A stretch of DNA of 35,827 bases from Oscillospiraceae bacterium (GTDB taxonomy: Bacteria; Bacillota; Clostridia; Oscillospirales; Ruminococcaceae): assembly GCA_017436765.1 (NCBI GenBank), contig JAFSCM010000052.1, forward strand, positions 1-35,827, in the 5' to 3' direction. A program made the position numbers and the translations under genes. The notes below the pieces were generated by a model. That model ran no database searches, was not told the origin of the DNA, and was given only the letters and a program-made list of their open reading frames with translations. Position 1 is the stretch's first letter. Every line of letters starts with the position of its first letter. Shown in pieces: positions 7,420 through 15,462 of this stretch.

Positions 7420-8433
7420 TTAAAACAGCATATCGCTGTTAATTTCGCCAATATTTTTTGCGCCGCACATTGCCATAACATCGCAGAGTTCGGCTTTCAG
7501 TTTTTCAGTATATGCAGCAATACCTTCTTCGCCGCCTCCGTAAACAGCAGTTACAAACGGTCTTGCAATAACAACCCCGTCAGCGCCCATGGCAAGCGCT
7601 TTGAACACATCAAGACCGCTTCTGATGCCGCCGTCCACAAGAATTGTCATTTCGCCTTTTACAGCGTTAACAATCTGTGGCAGAACTTCAGCTGTGCTTG
7701 GTGTGCCGTCCAGCACACGGCCGCCGTGGTTGGAAACAATAATAGCCGCTGCACCTGCTTCTTTTGCCTTAAGTGCACCTTTGACGGTCATGACGCCTTT
7801 AACGATAAACGGTGCAGGGGAAAGACTGATAATTTCCTTAAGCTGCCGGGTTGTCTTGCTGCCAGCAGGCGGTGTCATATTTTTAAGGAAAGGCAACCCT
7901 GCTGCATCCACATCCATAGCAACTGCAAAACAGCCGCTGTCTTTTATAAGGTCAAACTTTTCTCTGATTGTGTCGATATTCCATGGCTTGATGGTAGGAA
8001 CACCGCATCCGTCATATTTTTTAATCATGTCAGCGGCACTTATCATAACCTGCGGATTGGTACCGTCACCGGTGAAAGCAGCAATGCCGCATTCCTTTGT
8101 GCCTTTCAGCAGAATATCGTTGTATTCAAGGTCGGTATATTTTTCACCGTAATGGAGCTTTACCGCGCCTACCGGACCTGCAAACACAGGAAGGTCAAAT
8201 TTTTTGCCGAAAAGTGTAACGGAAGTGTCAATCTCTGCATTTTCGCAGAGAGTATCCATATTTACGCGCACTTCCTGCCATTTCTGCCAGTTGCGTATTG
8301 CAACATCACCCATACCCTTTGCGCCCGGGCCGGGGATTGTGTTTTTGCAGGCAACGCCGTTGCAAACATAGCAGGCTTTGCAGAATGGCCCGATATTGCC
8401 TCTTGCAGCATCACAAACCTGTTTAAAATTCAT
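7420..8433 (-). CDS. FMN-dependent alpha-hydroxy-acid dehydrogenase/oxidase
   Basis: The protein has 337 residues from the ATG at 8433, chosen because GAGGTG precedes it by about 8 nt; a TTG 15 nt upstream lacks this. It is a TIM-barrel flavoprotein of the lactate oxidase/glycolate oxidase family. The catalytic His and Arg are in VSNHGGRVLDG, the FMN-contacting Lys is in IVKGVMT, and the phosphate-binding loop is LVDGGIRSGLDV. The family oxidises L-2-hydroxy acids such as lactate to 2-oxo acids. The N terminus carries a cysteine cluster (Cys18, 21, 24 and 29, pattern C-x2-C-x2-C-x4-C) that classical members lack; it could bind a metal. It is the first gene of an operon with the SDR. The substrate is not determinable here; lactate is one candidate. 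Confidence 0.85.
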   Translation of the reverse strand: MNFKQVCDAARGNIGPFCKACYVCNGVACKNTIPGPGAKGMGDVAIRNWQKWQEVRVNMDTLCENAEIDTSVTLFGKKFDLPVFAGPVGAVKLHYGEKYTDLEYNDILLKGTKECGIAAFTGDGTNPQVMISAADMIKKYDGCGVPTIKPWNIDTIREKFDLIKDSGCFAVAMDVDAAGLPFLKNMTPPAGSKTTRQLKEIISLSPAPFIVKGVMTVKGALKAKEAGAAAIIVSNHGGRVLDGTPSTAEVLPQIVNAVKGEMTILVDGGIRSGLDVFKALAMGADGVVIARPFVTAVYGGGEEGIAAYTEKLKAELCDVMAMCGAKNIGEINSDMLF

Positions 8434-8482
8434 AAAAATACACCTCAATTCAGCAATAGTGTGTCATTAAATTCCATTATAT

Positions 8483-8511
8483 ATTTTACCATATAAACAG
8501 TCGGTTTTCAA
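8483..8511 (-). promoter_or_regulatory. Promoter of the hydroxy-acid dehydrogenase/SDR operon
   Basis: On the minus strand TTGAAA (8506-8511) and TAAAAT (8483-8488) are 17 nt apart with TGG directly before the -10. It sits about 50 bp upstream of the start codon. Confidence 0.7.
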
Positions 8512-8628
8512 ATTTATAAGCAGAAAAGATGTACAAATTTTAACACCGTTATTTGTAGGAATAGCGATGCCTGTTTTATAACCTGCGGTTATCAAAGATT
8601 TGTAAAAATATGGATGAAAATATCTGAT

Positions 8629-8648
8629 TACCTATTGACAAGGTAGGA
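8629..8648 (+). promoter_or_regulatory. Rrf2/IscR-type operator 1
   Basis: TACCTATTGACAAGGTAGGA contains the inverted repeat TACCT/AGGTA around 7 nt and covers the -35 of the Fe-S operon promoter. It is nearly repeated 40 bp downstream. The likely binder is the Rrf2 regulator encoded at 10686; this is inference from pattern and context. Confidence 0.65.
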
Positions 8649-8663
8649 ATATGATGTTACAAT
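8635..8663 (+). promoter_or_regulatory. Promoter of the Fe-S assembly operon
   Basis: A perfect TTGACA (8635-8640) and TACAAT (8658-8663) are 17 nt apart with a TGT before the -10. Transcription should start near 8670, inside the second operator. Confidence 0.85.
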
Positions 8664-8668
8664 CAAAA

Positions 8669-8688
8669 TACCAACTGAATAGGTAGGA
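8669..8688 (+). promoter_or_regulatory. Rrf2/IscR-type operator 2
   Basis: TACCAACTGAATAGGTAGGA copies operator 1 in the TACC...GGTAGGA positions and starts exactly 40 bp after it, on about the same face of the helix. It covers the expected transcription start, a position suited to repression. Confidence 0.65.
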
Positions 8689-8742
8689 AATATAACGAAA
8701 ATAAAAGTTTTGATATACATATAAAATGAAAGGAGCATATCT

Positions 8743-9933
8743 ATGAGAGTATATGCAGACAACGCTGCAACAACAAAGATGAGCGCAGCTGCCATCAGTG
8801 CAATGCTGCCCTATATGGATAAAATATATGCCAACCCGTCCAGCCTTCATTCTCTTGGCCAGGAGGCAAAGGAGGCACTGGAAAATGCAAGGGAGCGGGT
8901 GGCAAAGGTGCTTGGCTGTGAAGCAAGGGAAATCATCTTCACTTCAGGCGGAAGCGAGGCGGACAATCAGGCTATAATTTCCGCGGCACGCATCGGAGAA
9001 AGAAAAGGCAGGAAACACATAGTTTCCACAGCCTTTGAACACCACGCTGTGCTACACACCCTTGATAAGCTGAAAAAGGAAGGCTTTGAAATTACACTGC
9101 TGGATGTGGGCGAAAAAGGTATCGTGACACCGCAGCAGGTATCCGATGCCATAAGAGAGGATACAGCCCTTGTTACGGTTATGTATGCCAACAATGAAAT
9201 AGGCACAATCCAGCCTGTAGAGGAGATTGGCAAAGTATGCCGCGAAAGAGGTGTGCTGTTCCACACAGATGCTGTTCAGGCAGCAGGACATCTGCATATT
9301 GATGTGAAAAAGCAGAATATCGATATGCTTTCCCTATCAGGGCATAAATTCCACGGACCGAAAGGTGTGGGCGTGCTTTATGCAAAAAAAGGTATCGCAC
9401 TGACAAATATCATCGAGGGCGGCGCACAGGAAAAAGGCAAACGGGCAGGCACAGAGAATATTCCTGCAATTATGGGTATGACAGCTGCCCTGGAAGAAGC
9501 GGTGAAGAATATTGATACAAATGCAGAAAAGGTTTCTGCTATGCGGGACAGACTTATAGACGGACTTTCCCGTATCCCACACAGTATTCTCAACGGCGAC
9601 AGGGAAAACCGTCTGCCGAACAATGTTAACTTCTGTTTCGAAGGCATAGAAGGCGAGGCAATGCTGCTTCTGCTGGATGATATGGGTGTATGTGCTTCTT
9701 CGGGTTCTGCCTGCACTTCAGGCTCCCTTGACCCAAGCCATGTGCTGCTTGCAATCGGCCGCCCCCACGAAATTGCCCATGGTTCACTGAGACTTTCTCT
9801 CTGCGAAGAAAACACAGAGGAAGAAATAGAATACATCATCAATGCGGTAACACAGGTTATCTTCCGTCTGCGCAGTATGTCACCTGTATGGCGAGATTTA
9901 ACAGAAGGCAGACAGCAGTTTGTAATCAGATAA
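8743..9933 (+). CDS. iscS: Cysteine desulfurase (NifS/IscS family)
   Basis: This 396-residue, class-V-aminotransferase-fold, PLP-dependent enzyme removes sulfur from L-cysteine as a persulfide and passes it to the Fe-S scaffold. The N terminus is typical ([12 protein letters not shown]). The PLP lysine is Lys202 in SLSGHKFHG, and the catalytic cysteine is Cys324 in the flexible loop [18 protein letters not shown], which fits group I (NifS/IscS) enzymes rather than SufS. It is the first gene after the operator-bearing promoter and is followed 146 bp later by the IscU scaffold gene, its expected partner. AAAGGAG precedes the ATG. Assignment to iscS rather than nifS is by context, since no nitrogenase genes are visible. 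Confidence 0.93.
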   Translation: MRVYADNAATTKMSAAAISAMLPYMDKIYANPSSLHSLGQEAKEALENARERVAKVLGCEAREIIFTSGGSEADNQAIISAARIGERKGRKHIVSTAFEHHAVLHTLDKLKKEGFEITLLDVGEKGIVTPQQVSDAIREDTALVTVMYANNEIGTIQPVEEIGKVCRERGVLFHTDAVQAAGHLHIDVKKQNIDMLSLSGHKFHGPKGVGVLYAKKGIALTNIIEGGAQEKGKRAGTENIPAIMGMTAALEEAVKNIDTNAEKVSAMRDRLIDGLSRIPHSILNGDRENRLPNNVNFCFEGIEGEAMLLLLDDMGVCASSGSACTSGSLDPSHVLLAIGRPHEIAHGSLRLSLCEENTEEEIEYIINAVTQVIFRLRSMSPVWRDLTEGRQQFVIR

Positions 9934-10014
9934 ACAGGCGGATAAAAGGCAGAAGCCGGTGAAAATGCCGCCTGAAAACCACAAAACATACAGAAACCAA
10001 CATAACAATCCACA

Positions 10015-10047
10015 GGGGAGAGGGCGTAATTCTCCCGCACTCTCCCC
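10015..10047 (+). other. Intercistronic hairpin between iscS and iscU
   Basis: GGGGAGA (10015-10021) pairs perfectly with TCTCCCC (10041-10047). No U-tract follows, so it is not a terminator. It could protect or punctuate the iscS-iscU message. A role is inference. Confidence 0.35.
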
Positions 10048-10079
10048 ACTATTTATAAAATGAATACGAGGTAAATACT

Positions 10080-10511
10080 ATGGCTCTTTACAGTGAAAAG
10101 GTAATGGATCACTTCCGCAATCCGAGAAATGTGGGCATAATTGAAGATGCCGACGGAGTGGGGGAAGTGGGTAACGCAAAATGCGGAGATATAATGAAAA
10201 TATATCTTAAAATTGAAAACGACATCATCAAAGATGTAAAGTTTGAAACCTTCGGCTGCGGCAGCGCAATTGCTTCCAGTTCAATGGCAACAGAACTGAT
10301 AAAAGGCAGAAGCATCAATGATGCTATGACACTTACAAACAAAGCTGTGGCAGAAGCGCTGGACGGACTTCCGCCTGTAAAAATGCACTGTTCCGTTCTG
10401 GCAGAAGAAGCAATAAAAATGGCACTTAAGGATTACTATGACAAAAACGGTATAGCATACGACTGCAGCGTTTTTCCAAGCTGTGATGACTGTTCCCACT
10501 GTCACCATTAA
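10080..10511 (+). CDS. iscU: IscU/NifU-N type Fe-S cluster scaffold
   Basis: The 143-residue protein matches the IscU fold. The three cluster-ligand cysteines are present (Cys35 in NAKCGD with Asp37, Cys60 in TFGCGSAIA, Cys104 in KMHCSVLAEEAI). It receives persulfide sulfur from IscS and builds [2Fe-2S] or [4Fe-4S] clusters for transfer. Clostridial versions often extend beyond this core, and here the last 15 residues add four cysteines and three histidines (CSVFPSC, DDCSHCHH), a possible extra metal site. GAGG lies about 9 nt before the ATG. It is in the iscS transcript and is followed by an intrinsic terminator. Confidence 0.93.
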   Translation: MALYSEKVMDHFRNPRNVGIIEDADGVGEVGNAKCGDIMKIYLKIENDIIKDVKFETFGCGSAIASSSMATELIKGRSINDAMTLTNKAVAEALDGLPPVKMHCSVLAEEAIKMALKDYYDKNGIAYDCSVFPSCDDCSHCHH

Positions 10512-10530
10512 TCCAGCAGCAGACTAAATC

Positions 10531-10588
10531 AGCACATAAAGACCGGCAGGGCAATCTTATACAGCCGTTTGCCGGAATTGTGCTTTTT
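10531..10588 (+). terminator. Intrinsic terminator after iscU
   Basis: A two-part stem, AGCACA/TGTGCT (10531-10536 with 10579-10584) enclosing CCGGCA/TGCCGG (10543-10548 with 10570-10575), is followed by TTTTT. It ends the iscS-iscU transcript before the separately promoted regulator gene. Confidence 0.65.
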
Positions 10589-10629
10589 GCACAGGATATT
10601 TTCAGATGTGTGACATCCTGACTCTGCGG

Positions 10630-10659
10630 TTGATATGCTGCAGGGGTTTATGGTAAAAT
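10630..10659 (+). promoter_or_regulatory. Putative promoter of the Rrf2 regulator gene
   Basis: TTGATA (10630-10635) and TAAAAT (10654-10659) are 18 nt apart with TGG before the -10. No copy of the TACC...GGTAGGA operator is seen here, so autoregulation through that site is not evident. Confidence 0.6.
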
Positions 10660-10685
10660 ATCTGCAGAAAATGAGGTGACCTGTT

Positions 10686-11108
10686 ATGATGATTTCCACC
10701 CGCGGGCGGTATGCTCTGCGTGTTATGATAGACCTGGCTGAAAATGGTACAGACGGATATATTCCCATGAAAGCTGTGGCAGAAAGACAGAATATTTCTT
10801 TAAAATATCTTGAACGGATATTGCCTGTGCTTGTGAAAAACGGACTTATAGAAGGCATTCAGGGAAAAAGCGGCGGATACAGGCTGACCAGAAAAACAGA
10901 TGAATATATCATCGGAGAAATTCTCCGTCTCACAGAGGGCGACCTTGCCCCTGTGTCCTGTCTTGAATGTTCCGCACAGCCCTGTCAGCACACTGCCGAC
11001 TGCCGCACAAGACCAATGTGGCTTAAGCTGCAGGCAGTTATAAATAACTATCTGGATTCTGTTACCCTTGATGACCTGCTGCGCGGAAATGTGGACGGAG
11101 TGCTGTAG
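10686..11108 (+). CDS. iscR: Rrf2 family regulator, IscR-like
   Basis: This 140-residue protein begins with the classic Rrf2 winged-helix start (MISTRGRYALRVMIDLA). It has the wing segment GIQGKSGGYRLTR and then a cysteine-rich loop with Cys92, Cys95, Cys100 and Cys106. E. coli IscR holds a [2Fe-2S] cluster with Cys92, 98 and 104, so a cluster-sensing role is likely. Apo and holo forms of IscR bind different sites to adjust Fe-S assembly to demand. GAGGTG precedes tandem ATG codons at 10686 and 10689, either of which could start translation. The gene lies downstream of iscS-iscU rather than in front, with its own promoter, and probably binds the operators at 8629-8688. Confidence 0.88.
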   Translation: MMISTRGRYALRVMIDLAENGTDGYIPMKAVAERQNISLKYLERILPVLVKNGLIEGIQGKSGGYRLTRKTDEYIIGEILRLTEGDLAPVSCLECSAQPCQHTADCRTRPMWLKLQAVINNYLDSVTLDDLLRGNVDGVL

Positions 11109-11133
11109 TTTTTTGTAGTTTTGGTGTACACCA

Positions 11134-11162
11134 TTGATTTTTTAAAATTAATGTGGTATATT
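11134..11162 (+). promoter_or_regulatory. Promoter of the cobalamin-responsive operon
   Basis: TTGATT (11134-11139) and TATATT (11157-11162) are 17 nt apart with TGG before the -10. Transcription starts near 11169, about 20 nt before the riboswitch. Confidence 0.7.
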
Positions 11163-11184
11163 GAAACCAATCAGAAGTTAATAT

Positions 11185-11352
11185 CCGTTACAGGTGCCGG
11201 AATAATCTCCGGTGAAAAGGGAATCAGGTGTAAATCCTGAACGTACTCGCCGCTGTAAAAGGGGAGTGTAACACCATTGTGTCACTGGGCGTATGCCCGG
11301 GAAGACGGTGTTATGCACAGATCCTTAAGTCAGAAGACCTGCCTGTGATGCA
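11185..11352 (+). promoter_or_regulatory. Cobalamin (adenosylcobalamin-type) riboswitch
   Basis: The order of conserved segments is diagnostic: ACAGGTGCCGG, then GGTGAAAAGGGAATCAGGTG with AAATCCTGAAC, then GCCGCTGTAA (B12 box region), then CACTGGGCGTATGCCCGGGAAG, then AAGTCAGAAGACCTGCCTGT closing P1. It fills most of the 423-bp gap 11109-11531. Binding of cobalamin is expected to turn off the downstream DUF4430/ECF genes. Confidence 0.95.
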
Positions 11353-11439
11353 GCAATGTAAAACCACGAGTAATTGGTTAGTTACATAATATTCCTCAAA
11401 GCCACAGGTGGACTTTCAGGCTTATAATGTTAAAAAAAT

Positions 11440-11470
11440 ACCTCTTACCGCAAGGTGAGAGGTTTTGTTT
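11440..11470 (+). terminator. Riboswitch expression-platform terminator
   Basis: The stem ACCTCTTACC/GGTGAGAGGT (11440-11449 with 11454-11463, GCAA loop) is followed by a T-rich run. Upstream, CACAGGT at 11403-11409 can replace the 3' strand of the riboswitch P1 helix (CCTGTG at 11342-11347), a plausible way to couple ligand binding to termination. Confidence 0.85.
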
Positions 11471-11531
11471 TTGATGAAAGCTGTTTTACTTTTTAATTTC
11501 TGAAAAGCAAAAAAGAAAGGAAATTGAAAAA

Positions 11532-11930
11532 ATGAAAAACAAAAAAATCTTTTTAAGCCTTATCGCTGTGGTGGCTGTTGTATCGGTGCTGATTTTTGCA
11601 TACAAAACCTATGCACCTGCAGCGGCACAGGGAAGCAAAAACATCACAATCGAAGTTATCAACTCTGCACAGGAAAGCACAGTATACAATGTTTCCACAG
11701 AGGCAGAATATCTTGAAGAAGCCTTTGCCGATGCAGAAGGTCTTGTGGTGGAAAGTGTTGAAGGTCAGTACGGCATTATGATGAAAGCTGTAAACGGCGA
11801 AGAAGCAGTGTGGGAAGTAAACAACGCATACTGGTCAATTACAGTTAACGGTGAATACGGAATGTACGGCGCTTCCGAGCAGGTGGTAAATGACGGGGAC
11901 GTATTCCAGCTTGTGTATACAATAGGATAA
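11532..11930 (+). CDS. DUF4430 domain protein, exported, cobalamin-regulated
   Basis: The protein has 132 residues. A basic start and hydrophobic segment (residues 6-24, LSLIAVVAVVSVLIFAY) form a signal peptide or membrane anchor, so the rest is outside the membrane. Residues of about 55-130 match DUF4430 (YLEEAFADAEGL, then YWSITVNGEYGMYGASEQ), a domain related to the C-terminal domain of eukaryotic cobalamin carriers such as transcobalamin and often paired with B12 uptake genes. The cobalamin riboswitch directly upstream strongly links it to corrinoid capture. The ECF S-component gene follows after 12 bp. A role as an extracytoplasmic corrinoid binder is inference. Confidence 0.87.
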   Translation: MKNKKIFLSLIAVVAVVSVLIFAYKTYAPAAAQGSKNITIEVINSAQESTVYNVSTEAEYLEEAFADAEGLVVESVEGQYGIMMKAVNGEEAVWEVNNAYWSITVNGEYGMYGASEQVVNDGDVFQLVYTIG

Positions 11931-11942
11931 AGGTGATTTGTC

Positions 11943-12455
11943 TTGACGGAAACAAAAAAACTTACAACCCGTGACATAGCCTTTATCGGTATGGCAATTG
12001 CAGTTATCGAAGTGTGCAAAATTGCCCTGCAGGGTGTTCCGAATGTGGAGACAACAACCTTCTGGATTATGATGTTCACACTGATACTGGGCAGAAAGAT
12101 GCTTTTTGTCATCCCTGCATTTATTCTTATCGAGGGCTGCATATACGGTTTTGGTATATGGTGGGTAATGTATATCTACGCATGGCCGCTGCTGGCATTT
12201 ATAACCTGGCTTATACGCAGTCAGGATTCCGTTATACTTTACAGTATAGTGTCGGGTATATTCGGGCTGTGCTTCGGTGCGCTCTGCTCTATACCGTATT
12301 TCTTCATCGGCGGTTTTGCCATGATGTTCAACTGGTGGATTGCAGGCATACCCTTTGACCTTATCCACGGCGGCGCAAACTTTGTTATAATGCTGCTGCT
12401 GTACAGACCTGTCCGCAATGCAATGGAAAAAGCGGGACAGATGAACAAAACATAA
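11943..12455 (+). CDS. ECF transporter S component, probably for cobalamin or its precursors
   Basis: This 170-residue integral membrane protein has about five to six hydrophobic helices (for example MFTLILGRKMLFVIPAFILI, then GIFGLCFGALCSIPYFFIGG). A short helix near the N terminus (IAFIGMAIAVIEV) matches the part of S components that meets the ECF T subunit. The likely start is a TTG with AAAGGTGA about 6 nt before it; no ATG in frame is nearer. S components give substrate specificity and borrow a shared energising module (EcfA, EcfA', EcfT), not encoded here, so a group II ECF system is implied. The riboswitch and DUF4430 neighbour point to corrinoid uptake, in the manner of CbrT. Confidence 0.85.
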   Translation: MTETKKLTTRDIAFIGMAIAVIEVCKIALQGVPNVETTTFWIMMFTLILGRKMLFVIPAFILIEGCIYGFGIWWVMYIYAWPLLAFITWLIRSQDSVILYSIVSGIFGLCFGALCSIPYFFIGGFAMMFNWWIAGIPFDLIHGGANFVIMLLLYRPVRNAMEKAGQMNKT

Positions 12456-12482
12456 CAATATCTTTAAATATAACCTCACTGA

Positions 12483-12524
12483 ACGGCACCGGCTATTTCA
12501 CTTGAAGCCGGTGCTGTTTTTTTG
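12483..12524 (+). terminator. Intrinsic terminator after the ECF gene
   Basis: A 12-bp stem (CACCGGCT core; 12483-12494 with 12506-12517, one G-T pair) is followed by TTTTTTT. It ends the cobalamin-regulated operon. Confidence 0.9.
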
Positions 12525-12604
12525 CAGAAAAACAGCCACAGAACATTGTCTGATATACACCCTGAAGTGTTTGGCTTTCCGGGATGCTGCAACTGTTCTG
12601 CGGC
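12525..12604 (-). terminator. Possible terminator of the MATE gene
   Basis: On the minus strand GCCGCAGAAC (12595-12604) can pair with GTTCTGTGGC (12535-12544) across a loop of about 50 nt, followed by GTTTTTC. The long loop makes this weak. Confidence 0.35.
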
Positions 12605-12629
12605 CGTATGATATTAAATTATTCAATTG

Positions 12630-13991
12630 TTAAACTGTCTCGCCAAAGCGTTTCTGCACACTCTTTTTAAACCATATACCCGACAGATAGTAAATTGTAA
12701 AGATTACTGCTGTAAGACACCAGGAGATAGGATAGCTGATAATTGCTGTTATAAGGGTATTGTTCATTGGCAGAATAAATGCAATCCAGAAAACGCGGAA
12801 TACGCAGATGCCCATAATCGTAAGCACTGTCGGCGCAATGCTGTGACCGACGCCGCGCATGGCACCTGAAAAGTTTTCGATAAATACAAAGGTGAAGTAC
12901 AGCGGCACCATAATTTTTACCATTGTTGCGCCGATTTCTATAACAGCGGCATCCTGTGTGAATATGCGGTAAAGGAACGGGTAGAATGTCAGCATAACGG
13001 TACTTAGCATAACTGCGGCGATAATGCTGAGAACATTGCATGCGCGCACTGATTTTTTAACCCTGTCAAAGTTTTTTGCACCGAAGTTCTGTCCCACAAA
13101 TGTTGTGGTTGCAATACCGAAGGAGCCTACTGTCATCCAGAACATGGCATCAATTTTGCCAAAGGCTGTCCAGGCGGCAACAGTGTCGGTGCCGAATGCG
13201 TTGATGCTGGACATAATTGCAATGTTGGAGATGGAAAATGCAATGGACTGTATACCGTTCGGAATACCGATTCTGAAAATTTCGCGGCACATACTGCCGT
13301 TGAGTTTAACCTTGTTCCAGATAAGTGCAATATCTTCAGGCAGTCCTTTAAGTGTAAGTATAACAAGAACAGCACTGGAAAACTGTGCAATAATGGTTGC
13401 CAGGCCAACACCTGCAACACCCATATTTAAAAATACAACAAATACAACGTCCAGAACGATATTTACTATACTTGCAACAATAAGAAAGTACAGCGGTTTT
13501 TTGCTGTCGCCCATAGCACGGAGAATACCACTGCCGATGTTGTACACAAGGTTGAATACAGCACCAAAGAAATATATGCGGATATAAACGGTTGCCTGTT
13601 CAAGAATATCGGCAGGTGTGCCCATCCATTCAAGAAACATCGGTGAAAATGGTATGCCTATTGCCATAAGTATAAGGCCGCCTGCAACGGAAATTGCAAT
13701 GGCAGTATGTATTGCGGTATCTGTCTTTTCCACATTTCTGCTGCCGAAATACATAGCGATAACAACACCTGCACCGCTGGATACACCTACAAAAAAGTTT
13801 ACAAGCAGGTTGATTATTGTGCCTGTAGGTCCGCCTACGGCAGCAAGGGCTGCCTTGCCTACAAAGTTGCCCACGATAACAGCGTCAACGGTGTTGTAAA
13901 GCTGCTGGAAAAATGTGCCGAACCATATAGGCAGAAAGAAAAGCATAATATTTTTATATAAGCCGCCTTCAAGAATTTTGTTTTGTTCCAT
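12630..13991 (-). CDS. MATE family efflux transporter
   Basis: The protein has 453 residues from the ATG at 13991, which GGAGG precedes by 4-5 nt; a longer frame from 14021 has no such site. Twelve hydrophobic segments form two similar halves. Motifs typical of the family are visible: NTVDAVIVGNFVGKAALAAV near the start and FGKIDAMFWMTVGSFGIATT with TFVGQNFGAKN at the start of the second half. MATE proteins export cationic drugs or metabolites in exchange for Na+ or H+ at the cytoplasmic membrane. Of the subfamilies it looks like the broad bacterial NorM/DinF-like group. The gene is divergent from an MFS transporter gene. Its substrate cannot be told from sequence. Confidence 0.93.
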   Translation of the reverse strand: MEQNKILEGGLYKNIMLFFLPIWFGTFFQQLYNTVDAVIVGNFVGKAALAAVGGPTGTIINLLVNFFVGVSSGAGVVIAMYFGSRNVEKTDTAIHTAIAISVAGGLILMAIGIPFSPMFLEWMGTPADILEQATVYIRIYFFGAVFNLVYNIGSGILRAMGDSKKPLYFLIVASIVNIVLDVVFVVFLNMGVAGVGLATIIAQFSSAVLVILTLKGLPEDIALIWNKVKLNGSMCREIFRIGIPNGIQSIAFSISNIAIMSSINAFGTDTVAAWTAFGKIDAMFWMTVGSFGIATTTFVGQNFGAKNFDRVKKSVRACNVLSIIAAVMLSTVMLTFYPFLYRIFTQDAAVIEIGATMVKIMVPLYFTFVFIENFSGAMRGVGHSIAPTVLTIMGICVFRVFWIAFILPMNNTLITAIISYPISWCLTAVIFTIYYLSGIWFKKSVQKRFGETV

Positions 13992-14083
13992 AAATCCTCC
14001 CTTTAAGCGATTTTTCTGCAAATAAAGAGCCGATGCCGGAATACATCTGACAAAGGCTTTTGCTCAATTTATCTTATATCTTG

Positions 14084-14112
14084 AATTTAATACTTTTTAT
14101 ATTAAAAGTCAA
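14084..14112 (-). promoter_or_regulatory. Putative promoter of the MATE gene
   Basis: On the minus strand TTGACT (14107-14112) and TAAATT (14084-14089) are 17 nt apart. Confidence 0.55.
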
Positions 14113-14180
14113 TATGACACAATATAAAATATTATTTTGTTTTTCCATTGAAAATTGTATATATTACTTATAAAAGATGA

Positions 14181-14209
14181 TTGAAAAATAACAATCCTTA
14201 TACTATAAT
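14181..14209 (+). promoter_or_regulatory. Promoter of the MFS gene
   Basis: TTGAAA (14181-14186) and a perfect TATAAT (14204-14209) are 17 nt apart, about 35 bp before the start codon. Confidence 0.8.
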
Positions 14210-14245
14210 TGATTGTGCGTGATTTTATACATTTACAGAGGAAAT

Positions 14246-15403
14246 ATGAAACATATATCTTTAAAATTTTCTGCCCTGCTTATTCCATACTATGCAATGT
14301 GGGCAATAGGTCCGGGCTTTTTTGTGGTAATTCTGGAGCAGAAAGGTATTGCAGCCAACGAGTGTGCAATCTTTACCTGCCTTATATCCCTTACAGCAGC
14401 ATTTGTGCAGCCTCTTATGGGTTTTCTCTGCGACAAAACAGGCAAGGCAAGAACAATCCTGTCTGTCTGCAGTATTCTCACGGTTGCGGCGTATACCTGG
14501 CTTTATTTTCTGGACGGAAAAATTCCGCTGGTGCTGTGCAGTATACTTATCGGCGCAACCATCAATGCGATGTACGGTTTCAGTGAAGGCTGGCTGTCAA
14601 AACTGGACTGCGACAAGCTTGGTGTAAACTTTGGCGCAGTGCGTTCCATCGGCAGCCTTTCCTATGCGGTTACAGCAGGTGTATACGGACAGCTGTTCGA
14701 CATTTTCGGCGCTGTATCACTGCCGATAGCTATGGCGGTAAGCACTCTGGTGCTTATTCCTGTTGCTATGCTGTGTCCGAACCCGCAGATAAGCGAAAAG
14801 CAGAAAGACAGCGGCAATTTTGCTGTAATTTTCAGGGAACTGCTCAAAAACAGGCGTTTTGTCCTGCTGATTATATGCTATGCACTTGCCGTTCTTCCCA
14901 CAGGTGCAGCAACAAGCTATTACGCAATACATATCCGTCAGCTGGGCGGCACAGCAGGGGATGTGGGCATGGCTCTTTTTATCCTTGCAGGTGTGGAATT
15001 TCTCACAATGCCATTCTATAAAAAACTGGAAAGAAAGTTCGGCGCAGAAAAGCTGCTGGTGGTTGCATTCTTTATGTACGGCGTAAAAAACCTTGCAATC
15101 GGCCTTTCAGGCAATGTAACCTTTGCGCTTCTGGCATCTGTAACCCAGGCGGGATGCTTCTCGCTGTCACTTCCGGGTGTACAGAGTTATGTTGACCAGA
15201 TAACCCCAAGGGAATATGCGGCAACAGCACAGCTGGTAAGCAATACCTGCGGTCAGATTATCTCACAGATTATCGGCCTTGCACTATGCGGTGTGCTTAC
15301 AACATACATTTCTGCAGGTGCGGCACTTGCCTGGCTCAGTATCACGGCATTTGCCGGATGCATAATCTTTGCGCTGGGAATAAGAAAAATCAGCAGAAGA
15401 TAA
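14246..15403 (+). CDS. MFS transporter, MFS_1-like (PPP/LacY-related) group
   Basis: The protein has 385 residues from the ATG at 14246, chosen for its AGAGGA site 4 nt upstream; a GTG at 14213 lies only a few bases after the promoter -10. Twelve hydrophobic segments are seen. The loop between helices 2 and 3 carries the MFS signature in the form PLMGFLCDKTGKART, and the first helix (LLIPYYAMWAIGPGFFVVIL) resembles the 3-phenylpropionate/nucleoside-symporter-like group. These carriers are proton-driven importers or exporters of small organic molecules. It stands alone with its own promoter and terminator. The cargo is unknown. Confidence 0.88.
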   Translation: MKHISLKFSALLIPYYAMWAIGPGFFVVILEQKGIAANECAIFTCLISLTAAFVQPLMGFLCDKTGKARTILSVCSILTVAAYTWLYFLDGKIPLVLCSILIGATINAMYGFSEGWLSKLDCDKLGVNFGAVRSIGSLSYAVTAGVYGQLFDIFGAVSLPIAMAVSTLVLIPVAMLCPNPQISEKQKDSGNFAVIFRELLKNRRFVLLIICYALAVLPTGAATSYYAIHIRQLGGTAGDVGMALFILAGVEFLTMPFYKKLERKFGAEKLLVVAFFMYGVKNLAIGLSGNVTFALLASVTQAGCFSLSLPGVQSYVDQITPREYAATAQLVSNTCGQIISQIIGLALCGVLTTYISAGAALAWLSITAFAGCIIFALGIRKISRR

Positions 15404-15428
15404 ACAAAAAAATATCATACCATAAAAA

Positions 15429-15461
15429 AGAACAGACCTGTTTTTAAGACAGGTCTGTTCT
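15429..15461. terminator. Bidirectional terminator between MFS and the htpG operon
   Basis: A perfect 13-bp stem (AGAACAGACCTGT, 15429-15441 with 15449-15461) is flanked by A-rich sequence on the left and TGTTATTTT on the right. The minus-strand version has a better U-tract and directly follows the stop codon of the sigma-like gene. Confidence 0.88.
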
Positions 15462-15462
15462 G

